Shown piece after piece: positions 4,457 through 11,316 of a DNA stretch of 11,316 nucleotides (within the stretch, counting starts at the first letter, position 1; the number at the start of each line of letters is the position of its first letter). Below the pieces are notes generated by a model. The model had not been told where the DNA came from. It saw only the letters and a program-made list of their open reading frames with translations, and ran no database searches. The translations under genes were made by a program, and so were the position numbers. Source of the stretch: Methanosarcinaceae archaeon (GTDB lineage Archaea; Halobacteriota; Methanosarcinia; Methanosarcinales; Methanosarcinaceae). The stretch is from assembly GCA_030655675.1 (NCBI GenBank), contig JAUSPM010000210.1, positions 1-11,316 on the forward strand, in the 5' to 3' direction.

Positions 4457-5650
4457 ATGGCAAAGAAGAGAACAAATACACACACAAAGAAAAAACAAGA
4501 TAAATCCCAGATCAATAAACAGATCATGCTGGTCGTAGTTGTCGGGATATTATCTGCAGGGATCTTTATTGGTTTTGGAAATAGTAAAACTAATGCGGAT
4601 GATAATGAATTAGCATCGTCATTGAACCTGCCGGGATATGCATACTCAAGCCCGATAACCCTTAAAGCATACGAATACACAGCACTTAATCCCCAGATCA
4701 TTGACCAGGTTCCCTGCTATTGTGGATGTGGTGGACTGGGGCACGAAAGCCTTTTGAATTGTTTCATGACAGATGACGGTGAATATGATAACCACGCATC
4801 CCAGTGTGATATCTGTGTAGGCGAGGTCATCAAGATAAAGAAGATGTATGAAGATGGATTGTCCATTGATGTAATCCGCGCAAACATTGACAATGACTAC
4901 CGTAAATATGCAGATCCAACCGGATACCGAGATGGTTCTTCAGTAACGCCAGCGTCTGCTGTTGACCTGTCAGGATTGTCACTCACTGAAGAATTCGACT
5001 CATTAAGCGATGGTCTGAAAATGACACCATACGGTCTCAACTGGGCACGTTTCATTAATATAAACGGGATTGCTGGTACACCATTGGAGTCTTACGCATC
5101 CGAGATGGTACAGCCAACTGGATTCTACGGTACTCCCGTAGTTGGAATGCTTAGTGCAGATTACAGTGCAACTTCATGGATCGAATTGCATGACATTGGC
5201 AGGACAGATGTTACTGTGCAGCCAAATAACGGGAATGGCATGACAAATATTGTAACCGGCAGACCATTCATCTATGGACATTCCGGTAACGTTGCCCGCA
5301 CGGCTGAACTTTTGGGTAGTGGAGATGTTGAACAATCGTCATATCCCATCTATCAATCCGTACTTGTAGCAGTCAATGATGAGAGCTACAATTTTGCATC
5401 GGTCACTACCGAGATCATTGCATTCTCTGATGTGAAATATACGGGACTCAAACCACTTGACAATGGAAAGATCGAAAAGGTTGTGGCATACCATATCACA
5501 GACGAAGTATCAATACCACGCTCAATTTACGATGCACAAAAAACGAGCGTAGCACGTGGTTTTGATTCATACGAAGTGACTCTGGACAATGATGTCCTGA
5601 TAATAAAGATGGTATCAGACCTGTCCACTGCTCTGAATGAGAATGTGTAG
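4457..5650 (+). CDS. PCYCGC-motif membrane-anchored protein
   Basis: This protein has 397 residues from ATG 4457, preceded by GTGATC (4448-4453). A GTG at 4448 is also in frame but belongs to that site. A lysine-rich N-terminus and one membrane segment (about 23-40) place the rest outside. Residues 86-155 hold the PCYCGCGG motif (Cys87, 89, 91), His96, Cys102, His113 and CDIC (Cys117, 120), then two predicted helices ending near DYRKYADPTG. This is the PCYCGC domain of unknown function, seen mostly in secreted proteins. The helical part after CDIC resembles the segment after the Cys pair in CcmH, so a role in handling apocytochrome or redox cofactors is possible. The C-terminal 230 residues (about 168-397) have no cysteine or membrane segment, look like beta-rich extracellular sequence, and are not recognised. 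Confidence 0.85.
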   Translation: MAKKRTNTHTKKKQDKSQINKQIMLVVVVGILSAGIFIGFGNSKTNADDNELASSLNLPGYAYSSPITLKAYEYTALNPQIIDQVPCYCGCGGLGHESLLNCFMTDDGEYDNHASQCDICVGEVIKIKKMYEDGLSIDVIRANIDNDYRKYADPTGYRDGSSVTPASAVDLSGLSLTEEFDSLSDGLKMTPYGLNWARFININGIAGTPLESYASEMVQPTGFYGTPVVGMLSADYSATSWIELHDIGRTDVTVQPNNGNGMTNIVTGRPFIYGHSGNVARTAELLGSGDVEQSSYPIYQSVLVAVNDESYNFASVTTEIIAFSDVKYTGLKPLDNGKIEKVVAYHITDEVSIPRSIYDAQKTSVARGFDSYEVTLDNDVLIIKMVSDLSTALNENV

Positions 5651-5676
5651 ATATAGTTAGTTAGGAGATAAAAAAC

Positions 5677-6414
5677 GTGGAAACCCCATCTATAGTGCTG
5701 GCATTTGCTGCAGGGCTCTTTACAGTAATCACGCCCTGCATTTTGCCGATACTGCCTGCAATGCTTGCAGGCTCATCAGGAGGCCGGCTTCGCCCTATTG
5801 CAATAGTTGCAGGCATGTCACTGACATTCACGCTGATGGGCATGGCAGTCTCTGCCGTTGGTGCAGTATTTGCACCATTCGAGTCAGCGCTGCGATGGTT
5901 CTCTCTCCTGTTCATCATAGGAATGGGTGCTGTGCTATATGATGATGACATCAACTTCGAATTTGTAAAGATCACCAGTAAGTTATCGCAATTGATAGGC
6001 GGTACTGTTGGCAGCCTTGTTCCAGAAAGATTAAGATCAAGACCAGGATCAGCGGGTTCAGGAAAGGATGGGCTTTTTGGCGCATTCACGCTCGGTATGT
6101 CGCTTGGTGTCCTTTGGATACCCTGTGTTGGCCCTATACTTGGTTCAATACTGGCGCTTGTTGGTTTTGGCGGCAATGTGGCACATGGTGCAATACTCCT
6201 GATCACATATTCGATAGGTGTCAGCATTCCGATGCTTTTGATTGCATATTTCGGTAAATCTGTCTCCGGCAGGGTACAGTGGTTTGCAAGGAACGGGCAC
6301 AGACTTAAGAAAATGTCGGGTGCTGCATTGATGCTTGTAGGACTTGCGATGCTGTTTGGCATCGACAAATGGCTTCAATCAATATTGTTGCCATATTTCC
6401 CTTTGTATTTCTAA
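5677..6414 (+). CDS. ccdA: CcdA/DsbD-type thiol-disulfide membrane transporter
   Basis: This 245-residue protein has about six membrane segments. It moves electrons across the membrane through one cysteine in each half: TPCILPILP (Cys21) and IPCVGPILGS (Cys150), the two signature motifs of CcdA. A short soluble loop (about 88-133) joins the halves. In cytochrome c maturation CcdA reduces extracytoplasmic thioredoxin-like proteins, and two such proteins are encoded in this operon. The start is GTG 5677, with AGGAG at 5663-5667, nine bases upstream. The previous gene ends 26 bases before. The usual electron donor is cytoplasmic thioredoxin; the following iron-sulfur protein may offer another source. 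Confidence 0.93.
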   Translation: METPSIVLAFAAGLFTVITPCILPILPAMLAGSSGGRLRPIAIVAGMSLTFTLMGMAVSAVGAVFAPFESALRWFSLLFIIGMGAVLYDDDINFEFVKITSKLSQLIGGTVGSLVPERLRSRPGSAGSGKDGLFGAFTLGMSLGVLWIPCVGPILGSILALVGFGGNVAHGAILLITYSIGVSIPMLLIAYFGKSVSGRVQWFARNGHRLKKMSGAALMLVGLAMLFGIDKWLQSILLPYFPLYF

Positions 6415-6420
6415 TTTGAG

Positions 6421-7821
6421 ATGAAGATGAGTCAAAAGAACGATGGATGCGAAGACTGCAACACAAACTGCAGCACACCAGACTTGCTTGAAGTAAAAGG
6501 AGTGAAGAAACTGGTCAGGCACAGGTACTTCCAGCCTGTCTTCCAGATCGTTACAATGCTGTTCTTCATTGCTATAATCATTGCAGGACTCACCGGTGGA
6601 CAGTACACCAGATTTTCAAGAGAAGACGACTTTGCAACGGTAATGGTATGGGATGTCTGGCATCCGCTATTGGCTTTTAGTATATTGTTCGTTGGCAGAC
6701 TGTGGTGTTTTGCATGTCCGCTTGGTGCGATATCCGAATGGACCCGTCGAAGTTTTAGTTTAAACCGCAGATATCCTGAGAAATTCCGCAACCTCTGGAT
6801 TGCGATCATATTATTCATTGTAATATCTGCGGCTACTAAACACTTGTTCAGGTTCGAGCGAAACCCTCTCGCAACAGCCTTGCTGCTATTGTTCTTTATA
6901 GGACTGTCTATTGCTATCAGTCTGGTTTACGAAAAGCGGACATTTTGTCGGTTCATTTGTCCGACAGGCCTTATACTCGGTGTGTTCTCACTCATTTCGG
7001 GCACTGAACTTCGCGTGAAGTCCAAAAAGGTATGTTCCGAACATCCCGAGAAAGAATGTCTTACAGGAAACGAGAACGGGCACGGTTGTTCGATGTACGA
7101 GTTCCCGCAGACACTTAAATGTAATAGTTTCTGTATTTTCTGTACGGAGTGCATAAAAACATGCTCAAAGGATAATATCAGGATCAGCACAAGGAAATTC
7201 GGGGCTGATATTCTTAAACTGCGAAAACCGCATCTTGATGAGGCGTTCTTTATCCACAGTATCATAGTGATACTGTTGTTCAAGATCGGTATGGAGAGGG
7301 CACCTTTCAGGTACAGGATAATTGATTTCGTGAACTTTGTAGGACTTGACCGTAATTTGATGGCTCTTCTGATATTTGCGGGTCTCAGTATTGCTGCGAT
7401 TGGACTTATGTATTTGATCAATCGGGCAGTTCACAGCAGAGCCGGAGAGACGACTTCGCACCTGACTGATTATGTGAGATATACGTATGCATTGATCCCG
7501 CTCGGGCTTGGGATCTATCTCATAGATAATACCTTCAAAGTGATACGGGGTGTGTTCTATCTGATCTCACAGGCAAGCCATCCGTTTGGAATGGAACTTT
7601 TCCAGTTCAACCAGCCTGCTATTCCGTATGAAGCGATCAACTTTTTCCAGATCATCCTGTTACTTGGCGGTTTTGCGGCTTCGCTGCATTTTGGATTTGC
7701 GATGGGAGAGAAAGATGGTAAAAAAGTTACATTTTCCAATATTCTTCCGCTAGTGGTTGTTGCCCTAATATATGCGCTGATAGCCCTGCGGATATTGACT
7801 CTTGATATACTATCATATTGA
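6421..7821 (+). CDS. NapH/YccM-like membrane iron-sulfur protein
   Basis: This is a 466-residue protein with about nine to ten membrane segments. Two polyferredoxin-type motifs occur in the membrane region: LWCFACPLGAI (Cys96, Cys99) and FCRFICPTGLI (Cys176, Cys180), as in NapH, NosR and YccM. A soluble part contains a standard 4Fe-4S motif with Cys238, 241, 244 and 248, plus Cys205, 213, 223 and 234, which could hold a second cluster. The N-terminus has a cysteine group at residues 10, 13 and 17. The C-terminal third (about 275-466) adds more helices than NapH has. Such proteins usually oxidise a membrane quinol; here methanophenazine is the likely pool if the host is a Methanosarcinales member. 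It probably supplies electrons to the thiol relay or to heme reduction, but this is inferred from position. ATG 6427 is an alternative start. Confidence 0.85.
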   Translation: MKMSQKNDGCEDCNTNCSTPDLLEVKGVKKLVRHRYFQPVFQIVTMLFFIAIIIAGLTGGQYTRFSREDDFATVMVWDVWHPLLAFSILFVGRLWCFACPLGAISEWTRRSFSLNRRYPEKFRNLWIAIILFIVISAATKHLFRFERNPLATALLLLFFIGLSIAISLVYEKRTFCRFICPTGLILGVFSLISGTELRVKSKKVCSEHPEKECLTGNENGHGCSMYEFPQTLKCNSFCIFCTECIKTCSKDNIRISTRKFGADILKLRKPHLDEAFFIHSIIVILLFKIGMERAPFRYRIIDFVNFVGLDRNLMALLIFAGLSIAAIGLMYLINRAVHSRAGETTSHLTDYVRYTYALIPLGLGIYLIDNTFKVIRGVFYLISQASHPFGMELFQFNQPAIPYEAINFFQIILLLGGFAASLHFGFAMGEKDGKKVTFSNILPLVVVALIYALIALRILTLDILSY

Positions 7822-7858
7822 TGACTGAAATTTTGATGAATGAAAAAGGTGTAAAATA

Positions 7859-8407
7859 ATGAAACCAAAAAAACTGATTAACATTGTTGCAATCGTCCTG
7901 ATGGTTGGATTTGCGTATGCAGCCATCAACATTGCGCCGGTTCTTAGCGACGAGGAGAATACATACCTTGGCGGACTGGTCTGGACGAACTTTCTAGATG
8001 AGGGATTGGCTGCTGCACAGGAGCAGCACAAACCTGTGCTTGTATATTTCTGGGCGGTCTGGTGCCAGTATTGTGAACTGTTCGAAACGGAGACTCTTCA
8101 TGATAGCAAGGTAAACGCGGCACTTAAAAATGATTTCATACTGGTTGCTGTTGATCTTGATGAAAACCGTGAAGTGGCCAGTCGATTTGGTGTGAGTTAT
8201 CCGCCGCATGAACTGTTTTTGGATGAATATGGGAATATAATCACAAGGATACCGGGTTATGTTGATGCAGACACGTTCTATTCGGTAGTGAGTGACGTAT
8301 CTTCCAACTATAATTCTAATTCCAATTCCAATTCCAATTCTAATACGAATTTGAATTCAAATTCTACTGATAATGGTGATGATCAGGTTGAGGAGGCAGT
8401 TATATGA
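7859..8407 (+). CDS. Second anchored thioredoxin-fold protein, WCQYC, with Asn-Ser tail
   Basis: This is a 182-residue protein with an N-terminal anchor (about residues 6-26), a thioredoxin-like domain (about 38-148) and a low-complexity tail. The redox motif is AVWCQYCELF (Cys69, Cys72). The cis-proline loop reads SYPPHELF with two prolines (115, 116), unlike the GTPT of its operon paralog. Both share IPGYVD-x-DTF near the end of the fold. The tail (about 150-169) is mostly alternating Asn and Ser, then acidic. The role is probably reduction of apocytochrome or of the PCYCGC protein, just upstream of CcmF. AAGGTG (7846-7851) lies seven bases before ATG, and its stop overlaps the ccmF start by ATGA. 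Confidence 0.88.
   Translation: MKPKKLINIVAIVLMVGFAYAAINIAPVLSDEENTYLGGLVWTNFLDEGLAAAQEQHKPVLVYFWAVWCQYCELFETETLHDSKVNAALKNDFILVAVDLDENREVASRFGVSYPPHELFLDEYGNIITRIPGYVDADTFYSVVSDVSSNYNSNSNSNSNSNTNLNSNSTDNGDDQVEEAVI
8312..8365 (+). repeat. Hexanucleotide repeat encoding Asn-Ser pairs
   Basis: There are nine units of six bases, mostly AATTCT or AATTCC, with three changed units near the end. Each unit adds one Asn-x dipeptide to the tail of the thioredoxin-fold protein. Slippage would change tail length without breaking the frame. Confidence 0.85.
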
Positions 8408-10746
8408 TTGACGGAAATATTGTCCTGTACTTGAGCATGTTAACCGCAGCGGTGGCGCTGTTTGGTCTTTTGCTTAAAGAGTTGAGGAATGATGATGTGT
8501 ACATGGGTATTGTGCCATGGGCATCAAGAGCGACATTTGTGTTGCTGGGATTTGATTTGCTTTTGCTCACTTATCATTTCATAACATCGGACTTTACTAT
8601 AATGTATGTTTGGCAGTTTACAAGCCTGAGCCTGCCCCTGGTATACAAGTTCGCAGCGGTACTGGCAGGTCAGTCAGGAACGCTACTTTTGTGGTCTCTG
8701 ATCATATTCATGTGTTCTACGTGGATCGCAGAAACTAAAAAGTGGGATAATCCTTTTGTTAGACAGGTTCAGATAGTTACTATAATCACTGGAATGTTCT
8801 TTACCGTGCTTACGATAATGGAGTCACCGTTTGCCACGATCTATGCTCTCGATTCCACATTGCCGCCGGGTTTTATACCACAGGATGGTAACGGGTTGAA
8901 TGCATTGCTCATCAATCCATGGATGGCAATTCATCCGCCGACAGTGTTTATAGCATACGGGGTTGCAACGATACCTTTTGCTGCGGCTTTGGTGTATCTA
9001 CTTACAGGAAAACGTGAATGGGAAGCGTTCGCAAGACAGTGGACCCGCCTTACGTGGCTGTTCCTGACATTTACAATTGCACTTGGCGGATTGTGGGCAT
9101 ACCTTGTGCTTGGCTGGGGAGGATTCTGGGCATGGGATCCGGTTGAGACTTCATCCCTTATTCCCTGGATTACGATAACAGCGTACATGCATGCTGCATC
9201 CCAATATCGAAAGGATAAGAATGTTTTCAATATCGGGGCACCAGTACTTGCCATAATCACTATGATCCTGGTGGTATATGCTGCCCTTGTTACCAGAAGT
9301 GGGATATTCGAGTCAGTACATGCGTTCGGTGATTCACCAAGCGGAATGATGTTCCTCATATTTATTGTGGCAGCAGTTTTAGTGACGATCGCTCTGGTTG
9401 CGAGGAAGATTTCTCATGAGAAAGATAAAGATAATGATAATGACAATGATAGCGATAGTGGCGACAAGAATGAGGACGAAGATGAAGACGAGATCTCGAT
9501 TTATGATTATCTTTCCAAAAAGTCGATCCAGTTTTACATTACAGTGGTACTGCTTTCCATACTCACTTTCATATCGTTCTGGGGCATTACGTTCCCTGCT
9601 ATAATCCAGTTGGTCAAACACATGAAGGTTGGTGTTGGCGTGGAGTTCTTCAATATCTGGGGATACCCTGCGTTCATTGCACTGATGGTCATGATGGGAT
9701 ATTGTCTGCAACGTGGTGATTATAAGTTCAAGAAGCAGTCACTTATTGCTGTGAGTGCAGCTACGGTGTTGCTTTCTTTTGTGAGCATTGGGCCTGAGTT
9801 CCATGTGATGGACCATACAAGCAATTTCTGGACTGCACAGCCTTTCCTCTATAAGTTGATAGGTTCGATCTCCCTGCTTTCCATGATGCCGCCGATTATG
9901 TATGTGATCGGTGCTGCTCTGGACAGGATGTTTGTTGACTTTAAGGCAAAGCCAAGTGGAAAAGTTCTTGCAAGAAAGACCGGTATCAATATTATCCATA
10001 TCGGAATGGCGTTGATCCTTTTTGGTGCGGTAATGAGTGTTTCATTCACTACGTCCATTGGTGCGGATGTGTACCTGAACCAGATCGGAGAGGTCGTGTT
10101 CCTTGATGACGGCTATGCCGTGAAGGTCGATGAGTATTTGCCTGAAAGCGGTTCGGGGGTTTATCCTGGTGATAAGATTTCCGATGTTAAGAGGAATCCT
10201 TCGGCTTATCCGAGTACACAGGTGAGCGGGAAGATTTCAGAGATACAATCGATTGGATCCTATACCGGTTTTAAATTGAGTGATGGAAACGATTATATCT
10301 GGGTTGCGACCGGCGGTGCCGATATTGCTGTCGGTGATGAATTGACTGTTTCGGGAAGCGTGATGCGTGACTTTGAGAGCAGTTCTACAGGTATGGTTTT
10401 CGATGCCATTATCTTTGCAAGCGATCTCAGTTCAATAAGTGCAGGTACGGATACATCCCAGAAGGTGTATCTTGAGGTGTTCAAGGACGGGAAGCGTATT
10501 GGAAAGGGTGTTTCGGAGTATGTTGTGTACAAGCAGGGCGATGCTACGCATCCGATGGTTGACCGCAGTCTTACACATGATGTGTATGTGATCTTCCAGG
10601 GTGCCAGTTCGTACAGCATTCCTTTGACCATTTTGATCAAGCCGTTTGTTAATGAGGTTTGGATCGGAGTTATTCTCTTTTCGGTGGGAATAATGCTGAT
10701 CGCCGGCTCGGAGATGAACCTACGAAGAAGGAGGGAGTTTGAATAG
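8404..10746 (+). CDS. ccmF: CcmF, cytochrome c heme ligation protein, with an extra OB-like domain
   Basis: CcmF takes heme from CcmE and attaches it to CxxCH of apocytochromes outside the membrane. Seen here: GQSGTLLLWSL, HPPTVF with His177, the WWD heme-handling motif WGGFWAWDPVE (238-248), His263, SVHAFGDS with His306, and IIHIGMAL with His532. The histidines match the four heme-binding positions known in E. coli CcmF. At 780 residues it is longer than typical CcmF (about 650). The excess lies in an acidic Asp/Asn/Glu stretch (about 339-364) between membrane segments, and in residues about 604-673 of the large exterior loop, which look like an OB-fold. A final membrane segment (about 752-767) and a basic tail close the protein. 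It is the last gene of the operon, its ATG overlapping the upstream stop. Confidence 0.95.
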   Translation: MIDGNIVLYLSMLTAAVALFGLLLKELRNDDVYMGIVPWASRATFVLLGFDLLLLTYHFITSDFTIMYVWQFTSLSLPLVYKFAAVLAGQSGTLLLWSLIIFMCSTWIAETKKWDNPFVRQVQIVTIITGMFFTVLTIMESPFATIYALDSTLPPGFIPQDGNGLNALLINPWMAIHPPTVFIAYGVATIPFAAALVYLLTGKREWEAFARQWTRLTWLFLTFTIALGGLWAYLVLGWGGFWAWDPVETSSLIPWITITAYMHAASQYRKDKNVFNIGAPVLAIITMILVVYAALVTRSGIFESVHAFGDSPSGMMFLIFIVAAVLVTIALVARKISHEKDKDNDNDNDSDSGDKNEDEDEDEISIYDYLSKKSIQFYITVVLLSILTFISFWGITFPAIIQLVKHMKVGVGVEFFNIWGYPAFIALMVMMGYCLQRGDYKFKKQSLIAVSAATVLLSFVSIGPEFHVMDHTSNFWTAQPFLYKLIGSISLLSMMPPIMYVIGAALDRMFVDFKAKPSGKVLARKTGINIIHIGMALILFGAVMSVSFTTSIGADVYLNQIGEVVFLDDGYAVKVDEYLPESGSGVYPGDKISDVKRNPSAYPSTQVSGKISEIQSIGSYTGFKLSDGNDYIWVATGGADIAVGDELTVSGSVMRDFESSSTGMVFDAIIFASDLSSISAGTDTSQKVYLEVFKDGKRIGKGVSEYVVYKQGDATHPMVDRSLTHDVYVIFQGASSYSIPLTILIKPFVNEVWIGVILFSVGIMLIAGSEMNLRRRREFE
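9418..9492 (+). repeat. Acidic low-complexity insert in CcmF
   Basis: The bases are GAT/AAT/GAA-rich triplet repeats coding mostly Asp, Asn, Glu and Lys. The insert sits between the helix ending near residue 334 and the next near 377, in a loop that follows RK residues and is probably cytoplasmic. It does not interrupt any recognised CcmF motif. Confidence 0.75.
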
Positions 10747-10771
10747 GTCCGGGCACTGCCCCGGACTTTTT
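10747..10771 (+). terminator. Intrinsic terminator of the ccm operon
   Basis: GTCCGGG (10747-10753) and CCCGGAC (10760-10766) form a perfect GC-rich 7-base stem with loop CACTGC, followed at once by five Ts and an AT-rich stretch. It starts on the base after the ccmF stop. Confidence 0.9.
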
Positions 10772-10800
10772 AATTTATTTCGCAATTTATGGGTGTGAGT

Positions 10801-11094
10801 ATGGAAGTTGAGATCGAGTATGATTATGTCCAGAAACCGCTTATGGGCAATTCGGATACCATAGAACTTGAGGAAGGCACAACCCTTGGCACTTTTTTTG
10901 GCATTCTGGACGTAAGGATCGTTGCTGCTGCGAGCGAGCAGGGAATTGAACCGGATGGCATTACGTTTTTGAAACAGGATGGCACGTGTGCGTGTATGTT
11001 GCAGGTGAATGGGAATAATGCGGTTGGGTTGCTTGATTATGTGTTGCAGGATGGGGATCGGGTGGAGGTTGTTTTTGGGTTTTGTGGGGGATGA
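10801..11094 (+). CDS. MoaD/ThiS-like beta-grasp protein ending in Gly-Gly
   Basis: This is a 97-residue protein from ATG 10801, which has GGGTG five bases upstream; ATG 10789 would add four residues but has no ribosome site. The pattern fits the ubiquitin-like beta-grasp sulfur carriers: an opening strand (MEVEIEYDY), an acidic turn with a helix (about 28-48), central strands (ITFLKQDG, ACMLQVNG), VGLLDYVLQDGDRVEVV, and a terminal FGFCGG. In MoaD, ThiS and archaeal SAMP proteins the final Gly-Gly is adenylated by an E1-like enzyme and then thiocarboxylated or conjugated. A cysteine just before Gly-Gly is noteworthy. It is cytoplasmic, with no signal sequence. It follows the ccm terminator by about 30 bases, with no clear promoter of its own, so partial read-through may express it. 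A link to cytochrome maturation is not shown. Confidence 0.75.
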   Translation: MEVEIEYDYVQKPLMGNSDTIELEEGTTLGTFFGILDVRIVAAASEQGIEPDGITFLKQDGTCACMLQVNGNNAVGLLDYVLQDGDRVEVVFGFCGG

Positions 11095-11228
11095 AAGGGG
11101 TTGGCACATAATCTTCAATTCCCGTAGGTTAAATTAATATCCGCATTATTTTTTCTGATAGCATTTTAATATATTCAATTGCATTTATATTTTGTATGTA
11201 TAGTCAACGCGAATAATAGATAGAAAGA

Positions 11229-11238
11229 TTTTATATAT
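11229..11238 (+). promoter_or_regulatory. TATA box for a leaderless gene
   Basis: TTTTATATAT is a strong archaeal box centred about 27 bases before ATG 11260. Transcription should therefore begin at or very near the start codon. The stretch from 11095 to here has only a T6 run (11149-11154) that may end the upstream transcript. Confidence 0.65.
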
Positions 11239-11259
11239 CTCAAATGATATGTCTAAAGC

Positions 11260-11316
11260 ATGACAGAAATATCTTTTACGTCTGAAGACATTATTGATGC
11301 AATCAATAATGAAAAT
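11260..11316 (+). CDS. Start of an unidentified gene, cut by the window edge
   Basis: Nineteen codons from ATG to the window end read MTEISFTSEDIIDAINNEN without a stop. Support comes from the well-placed TATA box and the acidic, soluble-looking N-terminus. No Shine-Dalgarno is present, which fits a leaderless message. Too little is visible to name a family. Confidence 0.55.
   Translation, partial: MTEISFTSEDIIDAINNEN

Noticed and set aside
5661..6368. 235-codon open frame on the minus strand
   Set aside because: It lies opposite ccdA, is full of Pro, Ser and Ala in the pattern of an antisense shadow, and has no ribosome site or recognised motif.
6927..7421. 164-codon open frame on the minus strand
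   Set aside because: Antisense shadow of the NapH-like gene, whose cysteine motifs and membrane pattern are clear on the plus strand.

Overview
The window reads as euryarchaeal DNA, most likely from a cytochrome-containing methanogen or relative in the Methanosarcinales. Evidence: GAGGTG/AAGGTG-type Shine-Dalgarno sites, AT-rich TATA boxes about 25-35 bases before starts (some apparently leaderless), and a cytochrome c maturation set of the variant type described in archaea (CcmE with a CxxxY motif in place of the heme-binding histidine). The genus cannot be fixed from sequence alone.

Left part (1-2979, all on the minus strand). Transcription order is: a rhodanese-domain lipoprotein (2518-2979), a GATE-type multi-span membrane protein (1504-2436), an exported PepSY-like protein with Met/Gly/Tyr/His-rich repeats (741-1322), and two small related proteins with a Met/Tyr/Gly-rich N-terminus, one membrane helix and a coiled-coil tail (306-530 and 1-224, the latter cut by the window edge). 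Between the repeat protein and the small proteins (610-721) lie two related hairpins whose stems differ by compensating base changes.

Centre (2980-3525). A 546-base divergent control region. It holds the rhodanese promoter, two copies of a palindrome TTTACR-N5-CGTAAA placed 333 bases apart, a 174-base element bounded by imperfect inverted repeats (3181-3354), an internal hairpin followed by six Ts, and the TATA box of the rightward operon.

Right part (3526-10771). A tight seven-gene operon on the plus strand: ccmE (CxxxY type), a CGWC thioredoxin-fold protein, a PCYCGC-motif protein, ccdA, a NapH/YccM-like membrane iron-sulfur protein, a second WCQYC thioredoxin-fold protein, and ccmF, closed by a strong intrinsic terminator. 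Several junctions are ATGA-type or similar overlaps. Together they look like a cytochrome c maturation line outside the membrane: CcmE and CcmF carry and attach heme; CcdA and the two thioredoxin-fold proteins would keep CxxCH cysteines reduced; the iron-sulfur membrane protein may feed in electrons; the PCYCGC protein is a candidate stand-in for the missing CcmH. ccmA, ccmB and ccmC are not in the window.

Right end. A short MoaD/ThiS-like beta-grasp protein ending in Gly-Gly (10801-11094) and the first 19 codons of a further gene with a TATA box placed for leaderless transcription (11260 to the edge).
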